A program made the position numbers and the translations under genes. Positions 26,781 to 34,769 of a stretch of DNA of 64,000 nt are shown here, piece after piece. Under the pieces are notes generated by a model. The model was not told the DNA's origin. It made no database searches and saw only the letters and a program-made list of their open reading frames with translations. Position 1 is the stretch's first letter; each line of letters begins with the position of its first letter. Origin of the DNA: Paenibacillus tianjinensis (lineage in GTDB: Bacteria; Bacillota; Bacilli; Paenibacillales; Paenibacillaceae); NCBI RefSeq assembly GCF_017086365.1, contig NZ_CP070969.1, positions 4,402,001-4,466,000 on the forward strand, in the 5' to 3' direction.

Positions 26781-26933
26781 ATGGCAAAAGACGTACTGTG
26801 TGCAGTGAACTCTTGCACCTATTGGGCTGAAGAGAACAAATGTAACGCTGAATCCATCTTTGTAGCTTATCACAGCTCCAAGGAGCCTACACAACCTGAA
26901 GAAACAGATTGCAAAACATTCGAACGTAAATAA
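26781..26933 (+). CDS. DUF1540 small cysteine-rich protein
   Basis: A 50-residue protein (MAKDVLCAVNSCTYWAEENK...) with four cysteines in a C-x4-C-x8-C-x22-C arrangement, matching the DUF1540 family of small, probably metal-binding proteins found in spore-formers. The AGGGGAGGTGA ribosome binding site is very strong and a terminator follows directly. It stands alone. The role is unknown; zinc or other metal binding is inferred from the cysteines. Confidence 0.88.
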   Translation: MAKDVLCAVNSCTYWAEENKCNAESIFVAYHSSKEPTQPEETDCKTFERK

Positions 26934-26944
26934 GTTAGACTTAG

Positions 26945-26972
26945 AAGGGACCCTCCACGGTTCCTTCTTTTC
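26945..26972 (+). terminator. Terminator of the DUF1540 gene
   Basis: AAGGGACC and GGTTCCTT form an eight-bp stem with one wobble; CTTTTCT follows. Confidence 0.75.
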
Positions 26973-26988
26973 TGTTTCTCATTCTATC

Positions 26989-27007
26989 AATAATGAGAAT
27001 TATTATC
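26989..27007. promoter_or_regulatory. Candidate Fur box
   Basis: AATAATGAGAATTATTATC matches 16 of 19 positions of the classical Fur consensus GATAATGATAATCATTATC. It lies about 58 bp upstream of the -35 element of the VOC gene and after the DUF1540 terminator. Confidence 0.45.
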
Positions 27008-27064
27008 AAGTGTTTACATGAAAAAATCTGTAACTAACACTGCAACCTCCGGACTTGTGCTGAA

Positions 27065-27093
27065 TTGCATGACTTGATATAAAAACGTACAAT
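27065..27093 (+). promoter_or_regulatory. Sigma-A promoter of the VOC gene
   Basis: TTGCAT, a 17-base spacer and TACAAT, about 38 bases before the ATG. Confidence 0.65.
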
Positions 27094-27131
27094 GAAAATG
27101 CGTTATCAAGAAGATACAAATCGGAGGGTGA

Positions 27132-27512
27132 ATGATGATCAGACAAATCGGACAGGTAATGCTATATGTAAATGATCAGGACCAGGCTTTGCGCTTTTGG
27201 ACGGAAAAGGCCGGCTTCATTAAGGTTTCGGAAAATGACAACGGGCAGGGAATACGATGGATTGAAATTGCACCCGCGCAAGGAGCATCGACGACATTTG
27301 TGCTTCACAACAAGCAGCTCATCGCTGAGATGCAGCCGGAGCTTAATCTTGGCACACCTTCCATCCTGTTGTATTCTGACGATCTTGATGGCTTGTATCA
27401 GGATTTCCAGAAGAAAGGCATTACGGTTGGAGATTTGGTGAATATGCCGGGAGGCCGGGTGTTCAATTTCGCCGACGACGAGAATAACTACTTCGCAGTT
27501 ATGGAAAAGTAA
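27132..27512 (+). CDS. VOC-family (glyoxalase/dioxygenase fold) protein
   Basis: A 126-residue protein with the paired beta-alpha-beta-beta-beta layout of the vicinal oxygen chelate fold: QVMLYVNDQDQALRFWTEKAGF at the start and FNFADDENNYFAVMEK at the end. The final Glu (FAVMEK) is at a usual metal-ligand place. Members include glyoxalases, bleomycin-binding and fosfomycin-resistance proteins; which activity applies is not visible. GGAGGG precedes ATG codons at 27132 and 27135. Confidence 0.85.
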   Translation: MMIRQIGQVMLYVNDQDQALRFWTEKAGFIKVSENDNGQGIRWIEIAPAQGASTTFVLHNKQLIAEMQPELNLGTPSILLYSDDLDGLYQDFQKKGITVGDLVNMPGGRVFNFADDENNYFAVMEK

Positions 27513-27531
27513 TACCTTAAAGTAGATGATT

Positions 27532-27561
27532 ACGTCACTGCTGGAATGTGGTGGCGTTTTA
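27532..27561 (+). terminator. Terminator of the VOC gene
   Basis: ACGTCAC pairs with GTGGCGT (one wobble), followed by TTT. Confidence 0.5.
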
Positions 27562-27575
27562 TATTGCCTGTAAGT

Positions 27576-27613
27576 TGAAAGGCCAGCCGGGGGAATCCCT
27601 CCCCGGCTGGCCT
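27576..27613 (-). terminator. Terminator of metE
   Basis: AGGCCAGCCGGGG and CCCCGGCTGGCCT form a perfect 13-bp GC-rich stem 6 bases after the metE stop; a short T-rich tail follows on the minus strand. Confidence 0.8.
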
Positions 27614-27618
27614 GCTGT

Positions 27619-29910
27619 TTATACTCTGGCTTCTTTCCTAATAATCTCTGCCGCCTGTACCATGTTGCGCAAGGCAGCTTCTGTCTCCTCCCACCCTCTT
27701 GTCTTCAGCCCGCAGTCCGGATTGATCCAGAACTGCTCAGCATCCAGCACACGCAAAGCCCGTTCAATGCTCACTGCCATTTCCTTCACTTCCGGCACAC
27801 GCGGACTATGGATATCATACACGCCTAGTCCGATCCCTTTATCATATTCCTGCGCTTCAAAGCTGGCGATCAGCTCCCCGTGGCTGCGTGAGGTTTCAAT
27901 GGAGATGACATCCGCGTCCATCGCCGAGATCGAACCGATCATGTCATTGAAATCACTGTAGCACATATGGGTATGAATTTGCGTCGTAGCCTTCACGGGA
28001 TTTGTAGCGATCCGGAATGACCGGACGGCCCAGTTCAAATAGTGCTCATGATCTTCCGCCTTCAGCGGCAGCCCCTCACGGATGGCAGGCTCATCCACCT
28101 GGATCATTTCGATACCGGCCTGCTCCAGTGCCTGCACCTCTTGCCGGAGGGCGAGCGCAATCTGTTTCGCTACCTCTTCGCGGCTCAGGTCATCCCGCAC
28201 GAAGGACCAGTTGAGAATGGTCACCGGTCCGGTCAGCATCCCTTTAACCGGCAGCTTCGTCAAGGACTGGGCATAGACACTTTCCTTGACTGTCATCGGT
28301 TCGATGAAAGCGACATCGGCATAAATAACCGGTGGCTTCACGCAGCGTGAGCCGTAGGACTGTACCCAGCCGCCTTTGGTGAAGAGATATCCGGCCAGCT
28401 TCTCGCCGAAGAACTCGACCATGTCCGTCCGCTCGAATTCCCCGTGCACCAGCACGTCCAGTCCAAGCTCTTCCTGGAAGGCAATCGCACCCTCAATCTG
28501 TTCGCGGACAAAGCCGTCGTACCGCTCCTGATTCCACACGCCTTTGCGCCATTTAAGCCGGGCCTGGCGTACCTCAGCGGTCTGCGGGAAGCTTCCGATG
28601 GTCGTCGTCGGCAGCAGCGGCAGCTGCCACTTCTCGCGCTGCACCTTCAGCCTTTCAGCATACGGCAGGCTGCGGCTGTCCGGAAGCTGCTCCAGTGCGC
28701 GGACCTGCTCTGCTACGTCCCGGCGCCCGCGCTCAGGCAGCGCTCGGAAGCGAGCCAACGCTTCACGGCTTTCTGCCAGCGCTGCAGCATAGCTGCCCTG
28801 CTCATCCCCGGCTGCGGCTGCGATCAGACTTAGCTCGGCCAGCTTTTCATCCGCGAAAGCAAGGGCATTTTTCACTGAGCTCTTCAACCGGTCCTCACTC
28901 TGTACCGACACAGGCACATGCAGCAAGCTGCACGAAGGCTGCAGAACCAGCCGGCTGGCCGGCACATGAGTGCTCAAATCGCTGACCAGCTCCAGCTTGG
29001 CATCGGCATCACTGCGCCAGATGTTGCGTCCGTCAATAATGCCTGCGAAGAGCCATTTCTCCTCAGGCCAGCCCAGCTGCCGGACCGACTCCAGATTGGC
29101 ACCGCCGTCATGGACGAAATCTAGGCCGATACCTTGTACAGGTAGCTTCAGCAGGGCTTCAAGCGGCTCTGCGGCTTCAAAATAGGTCTGGAGCAGCAGC
29201 TTAAGCCCTGGCACCTCTACGGCGATTCTGCTGTAGATGGACTCCAGCAGTGTAGTATCTTCTGTAGTCAGTCCTGTTACAACCGCAGGCTCATCGATTT
29301 GTACCCAGCTTACACCCTCCTGCTGCAATTCCTGCAGCAGCTGCACATAGACAGGCATGAACCGCTCGGCAACCGACTGGATATCCGCCGCCGGGAAGCC
29401 TTTGGATAATTTTAGGAAGGTATAGAGACCGATAATAACAGGTTTGCCCTCAATGCCCGCCTGTTCCTTGGCGAACCGGTATGCGGCAAGCGGCTTGTTG
29501 GCTGTCAGGCTCGGGTTCTGTTCTCCGATCTCGGGTACGATATAGTGGTAATTTGTATTAAACCATTTGGTCATTTCGCAGGCGGTTGCTTCGGTATTGC
29601 CTCGCGCCATGGCGAAATAAAGATCGAGGGAGACCTCGCCTCCGTCATAACCATAACGCGGCGGGATAATGCCGAACATGGCGGCCGTATCAAGCACATG
29701 ATCATAGAACGTGAAATCATTGACCGGGATCAGCGTGATGCCTGCCTCCTGCTGTGTTTTAAGATGCTGAAGCTGAAGTCCGGCCATTTCTGTGCGGAAA
29801 ACCGCCTCATTGATTTTACCGCCCCAAAACGCTTCAAGCAGCTTCTTCCACTCCCGGTTTCTGCCGATTCTCGGATACCCGAGACTGCTCGTTGTAATCT
29901 TGTTAGCCAT
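27619..29910 (-). CDS. metE: Cobalamin-independent methionine synthase
   Basis: A 763-residue enzyme that moves the methyl group of 5-methyltetrahydropteroyl-triglutamate to homocysteine. It has the two-barrel layout: an N-terminal barrel opening SLGYPRIGRNREWKKLLEAF and a C-terminal barrel starting near LPTTTIGSFPQTAEVR. The zinc ligands are in LVHGEFERTDMVE (His region), THMCYSDFND (His-x-Cys) and the terminal NPDCGLKTR cysteine. GGAGGG precedes the ATG. The 300-base leader contains a long hairpin but no riboswitch that I can identify. Confidence 0.97.
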   Translation of the reverse strand: MANKITTSSLGYPRIGRNREWKKLLEAFWGGKINEAVFRTEMAGLQLQHLKTQQEAGITLIPVNDFTFYDHVLDTAAMFGIIPPRYGYDGGEVSLDLYFAMARGNTEATACEMTKWFNTNYHYIVPEIGEQNPSLTANKPLAAYRFAKEQAGIEGKPVIIGLYTFLKLSKGFPAADIQSVAERFMPVYVQLLQELQQEGVSWVQIDEPAVVTGLTTEDTTLLESIYSRIAVEVPGLKLLLQTYFEAAEPLEALLKLPVQGIGLDFVHDGGANLESVRQLGWPEEKWLFAGIIDGRNIWRSDADAKLELVSDLSTHVPASRLVLQPSCSLLHVPVSVQSEDRLKSSVKNALAFADEKLAELSLIAAAAGDEQGSYAAALAESREALARFRALPERGRRDVAEQVRALEQLPDSRSLPYAERLKVQREKWQLPLLPTTTIGSFPQTAEVRQARLKWRKGVWNQERYDGFVREQIEGAIAFQEELGLDVLVHGEFERTDMVEFFGEKLAGYLFTKGGWVQSYGSRCVKPPVIYADVAFIEPMTVKESVYAQSLTKLPVKGMLTGPVTILNWSFVRDDLSREEVAKQIALALRQEVQALEQAGIEMIQVDEPAIREGLPLKAEDHEHYLNWAVRSFRIATNPVKATTQIHTHMCYSDFNDMIGSISAMDADVISIETSRSHGELIASFEAQEYDKGIGLGVYDIHSPRVPEVKEMAVSIERALRVLDAEQFWINPDCGLKTRGWEETEAALRNMVQAAEIIRKEARV

Positions 29911-30089
29911 TTTGAATCCCTCCTATTTTGAATAAATCATATGAATATCGTTGTTATACGCCGCACAGGAATATCAGGCTAAGTGCATGTATCTCTGGCT
30001 CTACCTCTGACATTGGCTCAAGCTCTGCCGCTGCCCGCTTACCTAATCTGATGCCATCATACTGAATCGCAAGGGGCTGCCGCAACAGA

Positions 30090-30139
30090 TTCCTGGCTTT
30101 CCAGCTATACACATTCCCTATAGCTGGTGCCGCCAGGAA
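30090..30139 (-). promoter_or_regulatory. Long nested hairpin in the metE leader
   Basis: TTCCTGGC pairs with GCCAGGAA outside, and CCAGCTATA pairs with TATAGCTGG inside, around a nine-base loop: 17 paired bases in a 50-base element. The rest of the gene-free stretch 29911-30228 has no T-box, S-box or other element that I can match. Confidence 0.6.
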
Positions 30140-30228
30140 CTTCTAAGCACTGCTGATGCCGCATAAGCCCATGCACTTTCTCCACACGATTTCCACTCCA
30201 AAAGACCGGAAACAACGGAGAGGACGCA

Positions 30229-30271
30229 CAAAAACGGCAATACATTCCCTTAACCGGGTGGCATTGCCGTT
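30229..30271 (-). terminator. Terminator of the bceA-bceB-dedA-uppP operon
   Basis: AACGGCAAT and ATTGCCGTT form a nine-bp stem; TTTTTG follows on the minus strand. It lies 50 bases after the uppP stop. Confidence 0.8.
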
Positions 30272-30321
30272 CCAATGAACGGGCTATAAATTAGGTTTAT
30301 GGGTAACGCTCTGTCCGCTGC

Positions 30322-31182
30322 TTAGAACCAGATCAGATAGACCACTAAGGCCAGCAGAATCCGGTAAATCGCGAACGGCAGCAGCTTGATCCGGTTAATC
30401 AGCTTCAGGAAGAAGCGCATCGAGATCAGTGCGAACAGAAAGGCGCTAATAAAGCCGAATATAAAAAACGGCAGCGCATCCAGCGTGAAATACTGCCAGT
30501 TCTTGATCAGTGAAATCAGACTCGCACCGGCCATGATCGGTACCGCCATAATAAAGGTGAAATCCGCCGCGGCCCGGTGGCTCATCCCCAGCAGCACGCC
30601 TCCAGATATCGTCGAGCCGGAGCGTGAGAAGCCCGGCCAGAGGGAAATGCACTGGATCAAACCGACTGATATCGCCTGCCGGTATGTAATTTGATCGACA
30701 CTTTCTGTTTTGACCTTCTTAGGGGCAAAACGGTCGGCGCAGATCATGAACACCGCCCCGACTACCAGCCCGATCAGTACCGTCGAGGTCGAGAACAGGT
30801 GTTCATCAATATAATCCTCGAACAGAAAGCCGAAGATCCCCGCCGGAATAAGTCCCACAATGACCTGCGCCAGCTTCAGCCGGCCTTCCGTCTCCACCTG
30901 CGGCACGCCTTCCGGTACAGCCGTCATCTCCTTGCGGCTGAACCGCTTGAGGCCCAGCAGATCAATAAACCGGTTGCGGAAGATAATGACCACCGCCAGA
31001 ATTGATCCCAGCTGGATTACAACCTTGAACGTGTTCGCTGTGTATTTTCCCAGAAACTCCTGCGATTTCAGCCACATATCATCAACGATGATCATATGGC
31101 CTGTGGAGGAAACCGGAGCAAACTCGGTCAAACCTTCTACAATACCCAGAATAATAGCTTTAATAATGGTTAGCAGCTCCAT
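30322..31182 (-). CDS. uppP: Undecaprenyl-diphosphatase (BacA type)
   Basis: A 286-residue polytopic membrane enzyme that removes a phosphate from undecaprenyl pyrophosphate, regenerating the lipid carrier for cell-wall synthesis; more of it gives bacitracin resistance. The first active-site segment has Glu16, Glu20, Ser26 and His29 (EGLTEFAPVSSTGH) and the second is PGFSRSGSTISGG. AAGGAGGG precedes the ATG, 18 bases after the dedA stop. It is the last gene of a four-gene operon with bceA, bceB and dedA, followed by a terminator. Confidence 0.95.
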   Translation of the reverse strand: MELLTIIKAIILGIVEGLTEFAPVSSTGHMIIVDDMWLKSQEFLGKYTANTFKVVIQLGSILAVVIIFRNRFIDLLGLKRFSRKEMTAVPEGVPQVETEGRLKLAQVIVGLIPAGIFGFLFEDYIDEHLFSTSTVLIGLVVGAVFMICADRFAPKKVKTESVDQITYRQAISVGLIQCISLWPGFSRSGSTISGGVLLGMSHRAAADFTFIMAVPIMAGASLISLIKNWQYFTLDALPFFIFGFISAFLFALISMRFFLKLINRIKLLPFAIYRILLALVVYLIWF

Positions 31183-31200
31183 GTTTATCCCTCCTTATGT

Positions 31201-31830
31201 TTAAGCTTTTCCACGCGCTTTGCCCGCTGTCTGGCGTCTGCGGAAATACAGCAGTCCCAGTACAAGAACCCCGGCAACAAGCACGGCGTATACGATGTTC
31301 GAGTATGTGTCCATATATACTGCAATATCCTCCCATGATTCTCCCAGGGCCGCACCCAGCGAGATGAGCAGCAGGTTCCAGGCCAGTGTGCCGATGGTGG
31401 TGAACAGCAGGAAGTGGCCGAATTTCATCCCGGACATCCCGGCCGGAATCGAAATCAGACTGCGCACCAGCGGAATCATCCGGCAGAACAGCACGGTCCA
31501 GTAGCCGTATTTATCAAACCAGGCATCGGCCCGGCGGATATCCTTGGCGCTGATCCGGATCCATCCGCCCCAGCGTTCGACGATCCGCTCCAGTCTGCTT
31601 ACATCCAGCATCCGGCCGATCCAGTACAGCACGACTGCACCAAGAAGTGATCCGGCAGTAGCCGCAATCAGCACACCGGTAATGGTCATACCGGAGGTGG
31701 TGGTCATGAACCCGCCGAACGGGAGGATGATCTCTGAAGGAATCGGCGGAAAAATATTTTCCAGAGCCAGCATCAGCAGAATGCCGGCGTAGCCGAACTG
31801 CTCCATAAAGTCAGTAATCCATGTTTTCAT
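31201..31830 (-). CDS. DedA-family membrane protein, possible undecaprenyl-phosphate flippase
   Basis: A 209-residue DedA protein with the conserved acidic loop ENIFPPIPSEIILPFGGF and the arginine motif FCRMIPLVRSLISIPAG in the second half, about five membrane segments and a basic C-terminus. Some DedA proteins (UptA type) return undecaprenyl phosphate to the inner face of the membrane. Here the gene starts 16 bases after bceB and ends 18 bases before uppP, which makes that role likely but it remains inference. GGGGA precedes the ATG. Confidence 0.88.
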   Translation of the reverse strand: MKTWITDFMEQFGYAGILLMLALENIFPPIPSEIILPFGGFMTTTSGMTITGVLIAATAGSLLGAVVLYWIGRMLDVSRLERIVERWGGWIRISAKDIRRADAWFDKYGYWTVLFCRMIPLVRSLISIPAGMSGMKFGHFLLFTTIGTLAWNLLLISLGAALGESWEDIAVYMDTYSNIVYAVLVAGVLVLGLLYFRRRQTAGKARGKA

Positions 31831-31846
31831 TAGCAGGTCCCCGCTT

Positions 31847-33796
31847 TCAGAACAGATTTTTTTTGAGATTGCGCAGATAACGGCCGCGGATCAGGATGAA
31901 ATACAGCCCCTGCGCTGCCAGGTAACCGGCCAGCACCGCCCCTGTTTCAGCAGCGATAGACAGATAGAAGAGCCGCTGCAGGGCAATAAAAGCAAACAAA
32001 CTGTGCATCATGGCTATCCCTACCGGCACGAAGAACATCAGCGCAAGCTGCAGGGTTAAGGAACGGTCCAGCTCCTGATCGGTCAGCCCCATTTTGGACA
32101 AAGTGGAATACTGCAGCCGGTCATGGTCAAGATCCGTATATAGCCGGAAATAAAGGAAGCTGCCTGCGGCGATAAAAAACACGGTACCGACCAAGAGCGA
32201 AGCGAACAGCATTGTGCTGTACAGCGTCTTCTGAATTTCAAACAGCGTCCCGCTGACCACAACCGCATACGGGGAGTAGCTTTCATAGGCTACTTTGCCT
32301 TTATCAGCGAGTGTCCTTGCAATACCGGCAGTTTGCGGGAAATCATCAACGTAGAAGCCCGTATAATAGTCAATCTGTGCCGGAACAATGGAGTGGAACA
32401 GACTGTCACTGACTACAACTCCGCTGAAATCCCCGCCGTCCCGCCCGTCCAGCTCAGGCAACAGATATTCGGCAATCGGGACATGCTCCGTATAGCCGGT
32501 CTCCACAATCTCTGTACCCTGTTCCAGGGTGTACACTACTTTGATCCGGCCCTTGGTTAAGCTGCGGTCCCGCTGGGAGCCGATCATCACCAGTCCTTCA
32601 TTCCCTTGAAGCGGCTGCTCATGGGAGATAAATCCGGCCTGCTGCAGAGCCAGCTTATAATCGCTGTATGCCATCAGCGGCAGCTGACGGGTCCGGTCCG
32701 GCCCGGTCTGGGACCTTACTTCCGCGTATTTTACCGGTATTGATAGCGTTTCATAAGGCAGGCCCAGACGCTCCAGCTCATCCCGGATGCCCCGTAGATC
32801 TCCTTCTGCGTTGTAGCCGGCCTGACTTCCTTTGGCCACATAACCTACAGCCGCAGGATAATCCAGCTTCAGCTCTCTAGACAAAGTATGAATGGATGCA
32901 AATACACCTACAGAAGTGAAAGAGACTGCCGAAACAATGGTCACCATAAAAAACATCCGCCCGTTGTCCTTCCAGCGGTGAGACAAGCCTGAGAGCATAA
33001 TCATATGGGTCTTATGCCAATAGAAGCGGCGCATCCCCCGCAGGAGCTTAACGATGTAGAGACTCAGCTGTGTATAGAACAGATAGGTCCCGGCAACCGT
33101 AATGGCCACCACCGGGAACATGACCATCTCTACGGAAGCTGCTGTTGCCGAAGCTGCCAGACCATAACCGCCCAACAGCAGCAGCGCAGAGACAACAGCC
33201 AGCAAAGGAGACACCCGCGGCTCCCTCTCCGCTCTGCGTCCGCTCTGGAACAACCCGCGCGGAGATTCCCGGCCGATAAAGGCAAAGGTGCACAGGGAGA
33301 TCAGCACGAACAGGAGGGCGAAGCTGCTGACCGTTAACAGGGGTGCCTGCCAGGAGAAGTAAAATTCCAGCGGCGCGATCCCGAGAAATTCCGCTCCAAT
33401 CATCAGAAACAGCTTGCCGAGCAGCAGGCCAAGCACAGTGCCGGTCAGAATTGCAGAGCTGCCGATCAGCATGTTTTCCAGAAACACCATCGTGTTCAGC
33501 TGTCCCTTGGTCATCCCGTGCATCAGCAGAATGCTGAATTCCAGCTTGCGCGACTGCAGAAAAGAGCCTACGGACACCAGCATGAACAGCGAGGAGAACA
33601 CAAAGATTATCCCTTCCGCCACCATCATCGTATTAGCCGCCGTGCTCAGAATCGTATCCCTGGCGATGGCCGGATGAAAAATAAACAGTGCACAGAGAAA
33701 GAAAACCATTACGGAAAAAGCGCTGCTGACAAAATAAGCGGCATATTTGCGTTTATTCCTTGCGACATTCCTATAAGCGAACTGGCGAAAGGTCAT
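31847..33796 (-). CDS. bceB: BceB-type ABC transporter permease
   Basis: A 649-residue FtsX-family permease. Opening with MTFRQFAYRNVARNKRKYAAYF, it has about ten membrane segments and a large extracellular domain between roughly residues 305 and 520, the hallmark of Bce-type peptide-antibiotic transporters. BceAB frees undecaprenyl pyrophosphate from bacitracin-like peptides and also acts as the sensor for BceS. Its start overlaps the bceA end by 26 bases. Symbol is by family; the peptide it recognises is unknown. Confidence 0.9.
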   Translation of the reverse strand: MTFRQFAYRNVARNKRKYAAYFVSSAFSVMVFFLCALFIFHPAIARDTILSTAANTMMVAEGIIFVFSSLFMLVSVGSFLQSRKLEFSILLMHGMTKGQLNTMVFLENMLIGSSAILTGTVLGLLLGKLFLMIGAEFLGIAPLEFYFSWQAPLLTVSSFALLFVLISLCTFAFIGRESPRGLFQSGRRAEREPRVSPLLAVVSALLLLGGYGLAASATAASVEMVMFPVVAITVAGTYLFYTQLSLYIVKLLRGMRRFYWHKTHMIMLSGLSHRWKDNGRMFFMVTIVSAVSFTSVGVFASIHTLSRELKLDYPAAVGYVAKGSQAGYNAEGDLRGIRDELERLGLPYETLSIPVKYAEVRSQTGPDRTRQLPLMAYSDYKLALQQAGFISHEQPLQGNEGLVMIGSQRDRSLTKGRIKVVYTLEQGTEIVETGYTEHVPIAEYLLPELDGRDGGDFSGVVVSDSLFHSIVPAQIDYYTGFYVDDFPQTAGIARTLADKGKVAYESYSPYAVVVSGTLFEIQKTLYSTMLFASLLVGTVFFIAAGSFLYFRLYTDLDHDRLQYSTLSKMGLTDQELDRSLTLQLALMFFVPVGIAMMHSLFAFIALQRLFYLSIAAETGAVLAGYLAAQGLYFILIRGRYLRNLKKNLF

Positions 33797-34541
33797 GAGC
33801 CGCTCCCCCCAGCAGCGACAGCATGTCGATGATGTTCTGGAAAAAAGCCGCCCTGCTGCTGCCGCGGTACATCTCGCTGTAGAAACGTCCGTCTTTAATA
33901 AAAATCACCCGGTGGCAAAAGCTCGCTGCCACCGCATCATGTGTAACCATCAATACCGTGGCGCCTTCTGCCTCATTCACCTCGGCCAGCAGGTTCATGA
34001 CTTCGCCTGCTGCCTTGGAGTCCAGGCTGCCTGTCGGCTCATCCGCCAGAATCAGCGACGGGCGGTGAATCATCGCCCGGGCAATCGCTACCCGTTGCAT
34101 CTGGCCGCCGGAAAGCTCATAGGTCCGCTTGGATAATAGTGGCGTGATGTCCAGTCTCAGCGCTGCTTCCTTCAGTCTGCTCTCCATCTCCGCTACGGAG
34201 ACGCCGGCAAGCGTCAGCGGAAGCACGATGTTCTCCTCCACAGTGAGCGTATCAAGCAAATTATACTGCTGGAAGACGAACCCCAGCTCCTTGCGGCGGA
34301 ACAGCGCCTTATCCTTGCGCCCCAGCCTGTTTGGGTCCCGTCCGCCGATCATGACTTCACCCGAGGTAGGCTCATCTATCGTTGCAATGACGTTCAGCAG
34401 GGTAGTTTTGCCGCTGCCCGAAGGTCCCATAATACCGACAAACTCCCCTTTCTCCACAGCAAAGCGGATATGGTTAAGCGCATGGATGGACACCTTGCCC
34501 TCATATATTTTGGATAGATTATGAACGTCTAACAGGGGCAA
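33771..34541 (-). CDS. bceA: BceA-type ABC transporter ATPase
   Basis: A 256-residue ATPase with Walker A GPSGSGKTTLL, Q-loop FVFQQYNLLD, signature LSGGQMQRVAIARA, Walker B LILADEPT and H-loop VTHD. It is the first gene of the operon. Upstream lie a TATAAT and a perfect TNACA-N4-TGTAA box. The C-terminal 25 or so residues beyond the core fold overlap bceB, so the pair is translationally coupled. Confidence 0.93.
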   Translation of the reverse strand: MPLLDVHNLSKIYEGKVSIHALNHIRFAVEKGEFVGIMGPSGSGKTTLLNVIATIDEPTSGEVMIGGRDPNRLGRKDKALFRRKELGFVFQQYNLLDTLTVEENIVLPLTLAGVSVAEMESRLKEAALRLDITPLLSKRTYELSGGQMQRVAIARAMIHRPSLILADEPTGSLDSKAAGEVMNLLAEVNEAEGATVLMVTHDAVAASFCHRVIFIKDGRFYSEMYRGSSRAAFFQNIIDMLSLLGGAAHDLSPVRL

Positions 34542-34576
34542 GTGCGTCCGCTCCTTCTGTGATTTGGATTGTCTTC

Positions 34577-34582
34577 ATTATA
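34577..34582 (-). promoter_or_regulatory. -10 element of the bceA promoter
   Basis: TATAAT on the minus strand 36 bases before bceA. The -35 region (minus-strand TAGCAG) is poor, as in activator-dependent promoters. Confidence 0.6.
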
Positions 34583-34626
34583 CAAACTGTAAACTTTAGC
34601 TGCTATTTCTGAAACTTACAGTCACC

Positions 34627-34640
34627 TTACATAATTGTAA
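34627..34640. promoter_or_regulatory. BceR-type operator
   Basis: TTACATAATTGTAA fits exactly the TNACA-N4-TGTAA pattern known for BceR-like regulators. Its centre is about 54 bp upstream of the -10 centre. It links the operon to the bceR-bceS pair 2 kb away. Confidence 0.75.
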
Positions 34641-34651
34641 GCAAGACAGGG

Positions 34652-34680
34652 TTGACAGCGAATATAGGAAAGACTATATT
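34652..34680 (+). promoter_or_regulatory. Strong sigma-A promoter of namA
   Basis: TTGACA, exactly 17 bases, TATATT; predicted start near 34687, leader about 83 bases. Confidence 0.85.
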
Positions 34681-34683
34681 TAT

Positions 34684-34699
34684 ATGCATGAGCATGCAT
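34684..34699. promoter_or_regulatory. Palindromic operator at the namA start site
   Basis: ATGCATG-AG-CATGCAT is a perfect 7+2+7 inverted repeat covering the expected transcription start, an ideal repressor position. The MarR-family gene after namA is the obvious candidate to bind it. Confidence 0.6.
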
Positions 34700-34769
34700 T
34701 TATTATTTCGCTTGACCTGTTTACATAAAAGCATGCCAAATTCAGAACCCTGCCAAGGAGAGATAAAAA

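Noticed and set aside
26579..26818. 79-codon minus-strand frame ending at the orphan terminator
   Set aside because: It overlaps the DUF1540 gene, has no good ribosome binding site and no recognisable protein.
29911..30228. SAM (S-box), T-box or cobalamin riboswitch before metE
   Set aside because: The leader lacks the S-box and T-box core sequences. A GCCAGGAA resembles part of a cobalamin box, but it pairs with TTCCTGGC in the hairpin and the other conserved blocks are absent.
30250..30271. T-box-like GGGTGGCATTGCCG on the plus strand
   Set aside because: It departs from the GGGTGG-N-ACCGCG core, has no downstream plus-strand gene, and is explained by the uppP terminator.
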